DNA of 5,239 bases from contig CABSQC010000087.1 of NCBI GenBank assembly GCA_902479835.1, positions 1-5,239 of the forward strand. Direction: 5' to 3'. A program made the position numbers and the translations under genes. How positions within the stretch are numbered: the stretch's first letter is position 1; every line of letters begins with the position of its first letter. Source of the stretch: an uncultured Streptococcus sp. (lineage in GTDB: Bacteria; Bacillota; Bacilli; Lactobacillales; Streptococcaceae). This document shows, in pieces, positions 1-5,239 of this stretch. A model generated the notes under the pieces. That model ran no database searches, was not told where the DNA came from, and saw only the letters and a program-made list of their open reading frames with translations.

Positions 1-36
1 TTTTACAAGTTGGAAAAAGGAGAGCCCATCTCTAAG

Positions 37-77
37 AAAAAAGACAGTTCTGAAACAAGTTTCAAAACTGCCTTTTT
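37..77 (-). terminator. Strong intrinsic terminator after smpB
   Basis: An 18-position stem pairs 38-55 with 60-77 around a 4-base loop at 56-59. Read on the minus strand it is followed by six U residues (37-42). It begins 2 nt after the smpB stop codon. Two positions (44/71 and 50/65) are G-U wobbles in minus-strand RNA but A-C mismatches in plus-strand RNA. The stem is therefore continuous only for minus-strand transcripts, which fits its role as the end of the rnr-smpB message. Weaker action on plus-strand transcripts is possible because T residues also follow the stem on that side. Confidence 0.9.
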
Positions 78-79
78 CT

Positions 80-547
80 TTAACGTGTATTGTATTGTTT
101 CATGACCCGTGCGATGTCCCGGTTCTGTTCCCGACGTTTGATGGATTCACGCTTGTCATAATCATGTTTCCCTTTAGCGAGCCCCAAAAGCAATTTGGCA
201 TAGCCGTCCTTGAGATAGACCTTCAAAGGCACCAAGGTCATTCCGGTCCCTTTGGTGTCTTGGTCCAGCTTTTGGATTTGCTTTTTATGAAGAAGGAGCT
301 TGCGACGACGGTCTGGATCTTGGTTCCAGATATTGCCTTCCTCATAAGGGGCAATGTGGACATTGCTAAGCCAAACTTCGCCATTTTTAACTTGTGCAAA
401 ACCATCTTTCAAGTTAATGCGTGCTGCACGGACACTTTTGATCTCTGTACCTGTCAGCACCATCCCTGCTTCTATTGTATCCACGATGGTGTAGTCATGT
501 CTCGCCTTTTTATTTTGTGCGACTACCTTTCCTTCGCCCTTTGCCAT
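80..547 (-). CDS. smpB: SsrA-binding protein SmpB
   Basis: This is the 155-aa protein partner of tmRNA (SsrA). It binds the tRNA-like domain of tmRNA and delivers it to ribosomes stalled on broken mRNAs, so that the nascent chain is tagged and the ribosome recycled (family knowledge). The sequence shows the family's layout. A short basic N-terminus contains the conserved NKKARHDY stretch (residues 12-19). A beta-barrel (OB-like) core covers roughly residues 18-125, with the GTEIKSVR signature at 33-40. The C-terminal tail has the GKxxxDKR motif (126-133) and a basic helix that enters the ribosomal decoding site. Length is normal for the family. The ATG at 545-547 is preceded by AAAGGAG (554-560) with a 6-nt spacer. 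The start lies inside the end of rnr (38-nt overlap, different frame), so the ribosome-binding site is in rnr coding sequence and translation is probably coupled. A strong terminator follows. Confidence 0.98.
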   Translation of the reverse strand: MAKGEGKVVAQNKKARHDYTIVDTIEAGMVLTGTEIKSVRAARINLKDGFAQVKNGEVWLSNVHIAPYEEGNIWNQDPDRRRKLLLHKKQIQKLDQDTKGTGMTLVPLKVYLKDGYAKLLLGLAKGKHDYDKRESIKRREQNRDIARVMKQYNTR

Positions 548-2870
548 GGTTGGCTCCTTTCTTTGCTACTTCCTTGTAAAATGGTTTCTTCCCTTTTTTC
601 TTTTTGGATTTAGAGAAAGAATCTTTCCGCTTGTCATCTTTTCTAGCGGTTGATCCCTTAGAAACTTTTTTATCCTTGCGTCTGCGATCCCTGCGGTTGC
701 CATCTCGGTCACGTCCTTTAGACTTGAGGCCTTTTTCGACGACATCCCATTCACTTGGAATATAAGAGAAATCAATCTCTCCTGTCATCTTGTCAGCTCT
801 TTCGACCTTGATCCGGATTTGCTGACCAACACGGAAAGTCACTCCCGATTTCTCCCCGCGAAGGGCTAGATCCCGTTCGTTAAAATGGTAGAATTCAGGA
901 AGATTGGTAATATGGATCAAGCCTTCAACCGTATTTGGCAACTCCACAAAGAGGCCAAATTTTACCACACTGGAAACCACGGCATCGTACTCTTCCCCAA
1001 CATAGTCTTCCATGTATTCTGCCTTCTTCATAGCCTCTACTTCGCGCTCTGCATCAATAGCCCGGCGCTCCCGACTAGAGGATTGGCTGGCAATGTCTGG
1101 AAGGACTTGTTCAAAGTGCTCAGCCACATCTTGAGATTTTCCGTACTCGCGCACCATTCGATGAACCATCAGGTCCGGATACCGACGGATGGGACTGGTA
1201 AAGTGGGTATAATACTCAGCAGCAAGCCCATAGTGGCCATGGTTGTGCTCTGAGTAGCGAGCCTGTTGCATCGAGCGCAACAACATCATCGAAAGGACAT
1301 CTGCATAGGGTTCTCCTTCGACCTTGCGCATAATTTCTTGCAGGGCTTCTTGACTCATCTCACTAGCCGTTCCGTAGATTTGGATTCCAAAACTAGAAGC
1401 ATAATCGATAAACTTCTGTACTTTTTCTGCCTTTGGATCTTCATGGATCCGGTAGATGAACGGTAGTTTCAGTCGCGTAAAGTGCTCCGCCACTGTCTCA
1501 TTAGCGATCAGCATAAAGGACTCAATCATCCGCTCGGCAATTCCTCTTTGACGCAAAACGATATCGACCGGTTTTCCTTCTTTATTGACCAGGATTTTAG
1601 CCTCATTGGTATCAAAATTAAGGGCGCCGCGGCGAATCCGCATGCTTTCTAGAATGCCATGCAAGGTGGCCATTTGATGAATACTTGGGACAATTTTCTT
1701 AAAGGTTTGAGCCTTTTCTTCGTCTCCCGCTAAGATATCATTGACGTCGCTATAGGTCATTCGGAAGGTTGTATTGATCACTGTTTGGGTAATGGTATGC
1801 TTGACGACCTTGCCATGAGGATCGATCTCCATGATGGCAGACTGGGTCAGGCGGTCCACATTCGGATTTAAAGAACAGATCCCATTGGAGAGACGCTCTG
1901 GCAACATGGGTACTACTCGGTCGGTCACATAGACAGAAGTCGCTCGATTTAGAGCTTCCTTGTCGAGTGCTGAACCTTCTGTAACATAATAAGAAACATC
2001 TGCGATGTGAACACCCAGCTCAAAGTTGCCGTTCTTGAGTAGCTTGATATGGACCGCATCGTCCAAGTCTTTGGCATCTGCCCCATCGATCGTAAAGGTG
2101 ATCTCCTCTCGCAGATCCAAGCGTCCCTCTAAATCCTTAGCAGACGGTGCATCTGGAACCTGCGCAGCCTCTTTCAGCACTTCTTCTGGAAATTCTGAGA
2201 CGATGTCCATGGATTCTAACACTTCCAAGACATCGATTCCTGGATCTGTTACATGACCGACCACATCCCGCACCGTCGCCACAAAATAATTGTGCTTACG
2301 GCTCGGGTATTGATCAATTTCGACCTTGAGGATTTCGGTCCCTTCCAATTGGATGGCTGGCTTCTTCACATAGATCAGCTGGCTGATCTTTTGATTTTTC
2401 GAACGGATGTAGCCGGCATATTTGGGCTTTTCCTCATCCAGAACAATTTGTCCAACAACCGTTTTGACGCTATGATCCAAGACATCAATAATCTTAGCTT
2501 CTGCTGCCGTTCCTTTGTTTCGGTCTGCTACCTTGGTAATGACGATCTCAACAGTATCCCCATCGATGGCGTGGTTGACATCATTTCGACCAACAAAGAG
2601 GTCCTCTTCTTCGCCTTCTAAACTGACAAAGCCAAAGCCATTTTTATGGGCATGAAAGATCCCCTTGAGGGTAATGGCTGGGGCCTTCTTTTGAGCCAAA
2701 CGAAGAGAGCCATCATCCTCGAATTTCAACTCATGACGGCGTTCCATCAGAGAGATGGTTTTGACCAAGTCACGAAAATCCTTAGATCCTTCTTTTCCTA
2801 GAGCTGCTGCCAGATCATTGATCTGGGCTTTGTCATGCTCTTGTAAATATTCTTTAATACTTGTTTTCAT
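510..2870 (-). CDS. rnr: Ribonuclease R (3'-5' exoribonuclease)
   Basis: This 786-aa enzyme of the RNase II/RNB family degrades structured RNA from the 3' end in the cytoplasm. It takes part in rRNA quality control and in decay of nonstop mRNA during trans-translation (family knowledge). Domains in order: winged-helix-like N-terminus (about 1-65); cold-shock domain 1 (about 66-130, with [15 protein letters not shown]); cold-shock domain 2 (about 135-235); RNB catalytic domain (about 250-575); S1 domain (about 623-705); and a very basic Lys/Arg-rich tail (about 715-786). The magnesium-binding acidic cluster is intact: D262, D268, D270 and D271 in [13 protein letters not shown]. The [12 protein letters not shown] segment near 556-567, with its conserved arginines, is also present. 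Length matches the pneumococcal protein as I recall it. An in-frame TAA lies 18 nt upstream of the ATG, so the start cannot be further upstream. The Shine-Dalgarno is unusually distant (separate entry). The 3' end overlaps smpB by 38 nt. Confidence 0.97.
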   Translation of the reverse strand: MKTSIKEYLQEHDKAQINDLAAALGKEGSKDFRDLVKTISLMERRHELKFEDDGSLRLAQKKAPAITLKGIFHAHKNGFGFVSLEGEEEDLFVGRNDVNHAIDGDTVEIVITKVADRNKGTAAEAKIIDVLDHSVKTVVGQIVLDEEKPKYAGYIRSKNQKISQLIYVKKPAIQLEGTEILKVEIDQYPSRKHNYFVATVRDVVGHVTDPGIDVLEVLESMDIVSEFPEEVLKEAAQVPDAPSAKDLEGRLDLREEITFTIDGADAKDLDDAVHIKLLKNGNFELGVHIADVSYYVTEGSALDKEALNRATSVYVTDRVVPMLPERLSNGICSLNPNVDRLTQSAIMEIDPHGKVVKHTITQTVINTTFRMTYSDVNDILAGDEEKAQTFKKIVPSIHQMATLHGILESMRIRRGALNFDTNEAKILVNKEGKPVDIVLRQRGIAERMIESFMLIANETVAEHFTRLKLPFIYRIHEDPKAEKVQKFIDYASSFGIQIYGTASEMSQEALQEIMRKVEGEPYADVLSMMLLRSMQQARYSEHNHGHYGLAAEYYTHFTSPIRRYPDLMVHRMVREYGKSQDVAEHFEQVLPDIASQSSSRERRAIDAEREVEAMKKAEYMEDYVGEEYDAVVSSVVKFGLFVELPNTVEGLIHITNLPEFYHFNERDLALRGEKSGVTFRVGQQIRIKVERADKMTGEIDFSYIPSEWDVVEKGLKSKGRDRDGNRRDRRRKDKKVSKGSTARKDDKRKDSFSKSKKKKGKKPFYKEVAKKGANHGKGRRKGSRTK

Positions 2871-2900
2871 GAATGTATTTGCTGGTTATCCAGCCTCCTT
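2871..2900 (-). promoter_or_regulatory. rnr ribosome-binding site with hairpin in the spacer
   Basis: A strong Shine-Dalgarno, AAGGAGG (2894-2900), precedes rnr, but 23 nt separate it from the ATG, far more than the usual 5-10. The spacer contains a perfect 5-bp inverted repeat, GCTGG-ATAA-CCAGC (2881-2894 on the minus strand). If it folds, AAGGAG is brought to about 10 nt from the ATG. There is no nearer Shine-Dalgarno. The N-terminal protein sequence fits the family from this ATG, so a different start is unlikely. The sequence is seen directly; the spacing-correction role is inferred. Confidence 0.6.
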
Positions 2901-2929
2901 TTTTCTATCTAAATGTGTCTTTGTTTTGC

Positions 2930-2965
2930 AAAATAAAAATAGGCAAAGACATTGTCTGAGCCTAT
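2930..2965 (-). terminator. Imperfect intrinsic terminator between secG and rnr
   Basis: On the minus strand a stem starts one base after the secG stop codon. Six base pairs (ATAGGC with GCCTAT, 2960-2965 and 2939-2944) are followed by a 2x2 pyrimidine mismatch. Four more pairs (AGAC with GTCT) then close a 3-nt loop. A broken U-tract, TTTT-A-TTTT (2930-2938), follows. The interrupted stem and U-tract suggest partial rather than complete termination. I see no convincing rnr promoter after it, so rnr and smpB are probably transcribed by read-through from the secG promoter. Confidence 0.7.
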
Positions 2966-2966
2966 C

Positions 2967-3200
2967 TTATCTACTAGAAAGTACCATTAAGATCATCGCG
3001 ATTAATAACCAAAAGAAGATCATAATAGCTGTTAAACGCTGCATCACGGCTTCAAACCCGCGCGCTTTTGAACGTTCAAACAAGTCATTTGAGCTTGCGT
3101 CAAAGACGTTGCTCGATTGGTTTTTAGTTGGTTGCATAAAAATTGCGATAATAATCAATACTGATAATACTAGTAAAATAGTTGTTAATGCTCCGCTCAT
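2967..3200 (-). CDS. secG: Preprotein translocase subunit SecG
   Basis: This is the small membrane subunit of the SecYEG channel. It helps export proteins across the cytoplasmic membrane by assisting the SecA motor cycle (family knowledge). The product is 77 aa with two hydrophobic membrane segments (about 4-22 and 55-74). They are joined by a polar loop carrying the typical MQPTKNQSSN stretch (22-31) and the FERSKARGFE segment (41-50). I chose the ATG at 3198-3200. AAGGAG (3209-3214) lies 8 nt upstream of it, and 77 aa is the length I recall for pneumococcal SecG. An in-frame TTG two codons earlier (3204-3206) would leave only 2 nt after the Shine-Dalgarno, so it is unlikely to be used. The gene has its own strong promoter and is followed immediately by a terminator, so it is probably expressed well above the downstream rnr and smpB. 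Confidence 0.95.
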   Translation of the reverse strand: MSGALTTILLVLSVLIIIAIFMQPTKNQSSNVFDASSNDLFERSKARGFEAVMQRLTAIMIFFWLLIAMILMVLSSR

Positions 3201-3208
3201 ATTCAAAA

Positions 3209-3214
3209 CTCCTT
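3209..3214 (-). promoter_or_regulatory. secG Shine-Dalgarno (decides the start)
   Basis: AAGGAG on the minus strand lies 8 nt from the ATG at 3200 and only 2 nt from the alternative TTG at 3206. The spacing selects the ATG and gives a 77-residue SecG rather than 79. Confidence 0.85.
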
Positions 3215-3226
3215 AAAATCCTCACT

Positions 3227-3255
3227 ATTATACCATGAAAATCATTTTGATTCAA
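3227..3255 (-). promoter_or_regulatory. Sigma-A promoter for secG (and rnr-smpB by read-through)
   Basis: A perfect -10 box TATAAT (3227-3232) has the extended -10 dinucleotide TG one base upstream (TGGTATAAT). A -35 box TTGAAT (3250-3255) lies exactly 17 nt upstream of the -10 and matches TTGACA at four of six positions. The predicted start of transcription is near 3219-3221, giving a leader of about 20 nt that holds the secG Shine-Dalgarno. The -35 box lies inside the last codons of rpmG (ATT GAA TCA), so this is an internal promoter separating secG from the upstream genes. Confidence 0.88.
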
Positions 3256-3391
3256 TATGTAAGGTTACTTTTCTTTCCTTGGGACAATACTTCAAGACCT
3301 CGATCTTTTCGGGATGGGTTTTGGTATTTTTACTGGTCAAATAATTCTGACTCCCACAGCTGGTGCAGGTCAATTGAACTTTAATTCGCAC
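3242..3391 (-). CDS. rpmG: 50S ribosomal protein L33
   Basis: This small protein of the large ribosomal subunit, located near the E site, is 49 aa. It begins [20 protein letters not shown] and ends in KVTLHIESK. The family pattern is clear: a CxxC pair at C9/C12, the NYLTSKN stretch, then a second half with KYCPKERK. Only C36 of the second CxxC pair is present; the fourth position is E39, so the zinc ribbon has three of four cysteines. I recall the same KYCPKERK segment in a pneumococcal L33 paralogue, so this is probably a lineage trait rather than damage. The start is GTG (3389-3391). An in-frame TGA lies 12 nt upstream, and no other start gives the conserved N-terminus. The GTG overlaps the end of the MFS gene by 11 nt and has only a weak Shine-Dalgarno (GAG), which suggests translational coupling. 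Streptococci usually carry more than one L33 gene. Confidence 0.93.
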   Translation of the reverse strand: MRIKVQLTCTSCGSQNYLTSKNTKTHPEKIEVLKYCPKERKVTLHIESK

Positions 3392-4592
3392 GTACGTCTC
3401 TCACTTTCAAATACTTTCTAAATAAGAATAAGAGGAAAATCAAATCGGTAAAGGCCAAGAGGGCTGTGCCGTAAAAAACCCAATGATAGCCAAAATGCAT
3501 GAAAATACTCGATCCCATCATTGGCCCTAACACGCCACCTAAGTAGTAAAAGAGCTGGTTGTAGCTAAAGATCCGAGAGATCCCTTCAGGAGGGGTTAAG
3601 CGATTTAACAAAGCAGAAACTCCTGGTAAAAGGGCACCAGTCCCAATCCCAAAAAGGAAGCGTAAGATTCCTAATTGCAGAGGCGTTTGCGCTTGGGCAC
3701 AGAGAATATAAAGGCAACCACTATAGAGAAGGGCGATTAATAAAAGCCGGTGATTCCCGATTCGGTCTCCGAGTTTTCCCATCCAACCTGAAAAGAGCAT
3801 ACTAGAGACTCCCATAGCCGAAACAATCATCCCCGATACAAAAATCAAGTTATCTCTTTGCCCTAAAGCTCGCACATAAAGAGGCAGGATTGGAGAAATA
3901 GATTGGGCGATCATTTGAATGGTCATACTGGTCAAAAAGAGGCCTAAGAGAATATCCTTTTGCTGAATGGACATGAGCAACTGCCAACTGGATTTTTGTT
4001 CTTCTTTTGGAAGGGGCTCATACTCTTCCTCAATACCCCAGAAGGTTAAGAGGGAAACCAAAAATAAAAAGAAGCCGACCAAGAGAAAGACATTGCGCAT
4101 TCCTAGATTTTCAGCAATGAGTCCTCCAATCAAAGGACCCATCAAGGTTCCAGCCACGACACCGGTCGACAAAGTCCCTAGGGCATAGCCAGATTGGTCC
4201 TTGGGAACTTGACTGGCAATCAGGGCTGTACTATTGGGAACAAAGCCTGAAAAGACCCCATTGAGCAAGCGCAGGACCAAGAGCCAAAAAACTGATGGAA
4301 CAAAGGCAATGCCTCCCATGGTCAGCGTCATGGCAATGGAGGCTCTAAGCATCATGGGTTTTCGACCATAGCGGTCGGCTAGGCTCCCCCAGATAGGAGA
4401 CATGATCGCAGAGGTAACAGAAGAACTCGCGACGGCAATCCCAGCATAAAAAGGAACAGCCTTGCCCGTAACGCCCAACTCTTCTACAAATAGGGCCATA
4501 AAAGGCACAACTAACGAAAGGCTAGCTCCGATGAAAAAGCACCCGATCCAGGCAATATATAGATTTTTACGCCAATTGATTTCTCTTGTGAT
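3381..4592 (-). CDS. pmrA: MFS multidrug exporter, PmrA-like, with non-standard start
   Basis: This is a proton-driven exporter of the DHA1 drug:H+ antiporter group in the cytoplasmic membrane. The pneumococcal homologue PmrA is linked to fluoroquinolone and dye efflux (family knowledge); the substrate here is not known. About 12 hydrophobic segments are visible. MFS motif [11 protein letters not shown], lies near residues 69-78 and a degenerate second copy, [11 protein letters not shown], comes in the second half. A motif-C-like stretch with TLMGPLIGG lies near 149-157. The reading frame extends back to a TAG overlapping coaE. It encodes [14 protein letters not shown] and the first half of TM1, matching the pneumococcal N-terminus, but contains no ATG, GTG or TTG before a GTG at 4506-4508 inside TM1. 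I place the start at ATC (4590-4592), where the pneumococcal start aligns. That is 4 nt after the coaE stop, with AGAAG 8 nt upstream, and gives 403 aa. The identification is firm; the start is uncertain. A GTG start would give 375 aa with a broken TM1. Confidence 0.82.
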   Translation of the reverse strand: MTREINWRKNLYIAWIGCFFIGASLSLVVPFMALFVEELGVTGKAVPFYAGIAVASSSVTSAIMSPIWGSLADRYGRKPMMLRASIAMTLTMGGIAFVPSVFWLLVLRLLNGVFSGFVPNSTALIASQVPKDQSGYALGTLSTGVVAGTLMGPLIGGLIAENLGMRNVFLLVGFFLFLVSLLTFWGIEEEYEPLPKEEQKSSWQLLMSIQQKDILLGLFLTSMTIQMIAQSISPILPLYVRALGQRDNLIFVSGMIVSAMGVSSMLFSGWMGKLGDRIGNHRLLLIALLYSGCLYILCAQAQTPLQLGILRFLFGIGTGALLPGVSALLNRLTPPEGISRIFSYNQLFYYLGGVLGPMMGSSIFMHFGYHWVFYGTALLAFTDLIFLLFLFRKYLKVRDVRAN

Positions 4593-4596
4593 AAAA

Positions 4597-5193
4597 TCAT
4601 CTTCTTTCTAATTGTTTTAGGGCTGCATCTAATTGGGCATAGAGGGCCGTTAGATCACCATTATTGTCTAAGAGCAGATCTGCATGGGCTCTTTTTTCAT
4701 CTAGCGGCATTTGAGCAGCGATGCGTTCTTTAGCCTGCCGTTCTGATAAGTGGTTGCGTTTCATCAGGCGCTTGAACTGGGTTTCTTTTGAGACAGCTAC
4801 CAACCATACAGCCTCAAACCACTCTTCATAGTGCTGCTCGATCAAGAGGGGAATATCCATAAAAAAGAGACCGGATTGAGCAGCTTGCCTGTCTCTTGCA
4901 TCTGCCAAAGCCTCACGAATGAGCTGGCCTTGGACGCGATTGGACCAGTCTCGTTCACTAGGACTTGAAAAAATCCGTTGACCTAAAGCGACGCGATCCA
5001 GCTCACCTTCTTTGGTAAGGATCTCTTTACCAAAATGATCCACTAAGACACGGTAGAGGGCCCCTCCTGGAACTTGCAAGTCATGGACTACTCGATCAGC
5101 ATCAATGACAGGATAACCTTTTTCTTTCAAATAGGAGGTGACAGTGGACTTTCCTGAAGCAATTCCTCCTGTTAATCCGATGATTCTCGCCAT
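4597..5193 (-). CDS. coaE: Dephospho-CoA kinase
   Basis: This cytoplasmic enzyme catalyses the last step of coenzyme A synthesis: ATP phosphorylates the 3'-hydroxyl of the ribose of dephospho-CoA (family knowledge). The 198-aa protein has a P-loop GGIASGKST (residues 9-17). It also has the conserved VIDADRVVH segment with D31 and D33, the FMDIPLLIE motif (111-119) in the CoA-binding region, and a lid region around LMKRNHLS and ERIAAQMPL (143-164). The LLDNNGD end motif is at 174-180. Length is normal. The ATG at 5191-5193 has AAAGGAG at 5200-5206 with a 6-nt spacer. The mutM stop TAG directly abuts this ATG, so the two genes are almost certainly co-transcribed and coupled. The stop TGA (4597-4599) lies 4 nt before the proposed exporter start. 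The pairing of mutM with coaE is common in Firmicutes. Confidence 0.97.
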   Translation of the reverse strand: MARIIGLTGGIASGKSTVTSYLKEKGYPVIDADRVVHDLQVPGGALYRVLVDHFGKEILTKEGELDRVALGQRIFSSPSERDWSNRVQGQLIREALADARDRQAAQSGLFFMDIPLLIEQHYEEWFEAVWLVAVSKETQFKRLMKRNHLSERQAKERIAAQMPLDEKRAHADLLLDNNGDLTALYAQLDAALKQLERR

Positions 5194-5239
5194 CTAGTTC
5201 TCCTTTTGACAGTGCGGACAAAAATGGGTTCCACGTCCC
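5194..5239 (-). CDS. mutM: Formamidopyrimidine-DNA glycosylase MutM (C-terminal end only)
   Basis: The last 14 codons and the TAG stop are visible, encoding GRGTHFCPHCQKEN. GRGTHFCPxCQ is the end of the C-terminal zinc finger of the Fpg/MutM family, with the last CxxC zinc-ligand pair intact. MutM removes oxidised purines such as 8-oxoguanine from DNA (family knowledge). The rest of the gene lies beyond the window. Its stop is immediately followed by the coaE ATG (TAGATG), and the coaE Shine-Dalgarno lies within these last codons. The position upstream of coaE supports the call. Confidence 0.9.
   Translation of the reverse strand, partial: GRGTHFCPHCQKEN

Noticed and set aside
1..36. Left-edge sequence with a short GAGA/TCTC inverted repeat followed by T residues on the minus strand
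   Set aside because: A 4-bp stem is too short to call a second terminator, and the reading frames through it are too short to assign to a neighbouring gene.
95..613. Long plus-strand open frame opposite smpB
   Set aside because: It lies antisense to a certain smpB and the rnr end, with Cys/His/Phe-rich composition typical of a reversed basic protein. No ribosome-binding site or family match was seen.
1211..1216. TATAAT on the plus strand inside rnr, a possible antisense promoter
   Set aside because: No acceptable -35 box lies 16-18 nt upstream, and the bases are explained by rnr codons.
2902..2930. Possible weak rnr promoter (TTGCAA, 15-nt gap, TAGATA) on the minus strand
   Set aside because: The spacing is too short and the -10 box matches poorly. 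It also overlaps the terminator U-tract, so it is not supported from sequence alone.
2924..2933. Perfect 10-bp palindrome TTTTGCAAAA in the rnr leader
   Set aside because: It is A/T-rich, arises partly from the terminator U-tract, and matches no regulator site I can name.
2755..3216. Plus-strand open frame spanning the start of rnr and all of secG
   Set aside because: It runs antisense to two clear genes and across the terminator, and its translation has no recognisable family features. It is a shadow frame.
4511..4600. 29-codon ORF starting at the ATG that overlaps the coaE stop
   Set aside because: It lies out of frame inside the exporter's conserved N-terminal coding region and its product resembles nothing I know. 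I keep it only as part of the start-site puzzle, not as a gene.
1..5239. Search for an undescribed system, mobile element, CRISPR array, riboswitch or RNA gene
   Set aside because: Almost every base is covered by conserved housekeeping genes with short junctions. No spaced repeats, transposase fragments, tRNA-like folds or unassigned long gaps were found.

Overview
The window looks like chromosomal DNA from a streptococcus, probably an oral viridans species of the mitis/sanguinis/parasanguinis type. This rests on protein resemblance and gene order: mutM-coaE-pmrA-rpmG-secG-rnr-smpB is the arrangement I recall from Streptococcus pneumoniae. The proteins resemble the pneumococcal ones closely but are not identical. 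I cannot name the species. All genes lie on the minus strand, so transcription runs from high to low coordinates.

Layout in transcription order. The last 14 codons of mutM (Fpg DNA glycosylase) enter at the right edge. The mutM stop abuts the start of coaE (dephospho-CoA kinase). Next comes a 12-TM MFS exporter of the PmrA type. It has no ATG, GTG or TTG start at its expected N-terminus and probably begins at an ATC codon 4 nt after the coaE stop. rpmG (ribosomal protein L33, 49 aa, GTG start) overlaps the exporter's stop by 11 nt. A near-consensus sigma-A promoter straddles the end of rpmG and drives secG (SecYEG translocon subunit). An imperfect intrinsic terminator follows directly after secG. 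Then comes rnr (RNase R), with an unusually long gap between its Shine-Dalgarno and ATG that contains a small hairpin. The rnr 3' end overlaps smpB (tmRNA-binding protein) by 38 nt. A strong terminator closes the cluster at the left edge; the last 36 bases hold nothing I can assign.

The genes appear to form two transcription units: mutM-coaE-pmrA-rpmG, and secG with partial read-through into rnr-smpB. RNase R and SmpB work together in ribosome rescue: SmpB brings tmRNA to stalled ribosomes and RNase R degrades the faulty mRNA. SecG and L33 are other general translation and secretion components.

I found no mobile element, CRISPR array, RNA gene or accessory system. This is a conserved housekeeping neighbourhood. 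The points of interest are in how the genes are started and joined: the non-standard exporter start, the hairpin in the rnr leader, the promoter inside rpmG, the leaky-looking terminator between secG and rnr, and the overprinted rnr/smpB junction.
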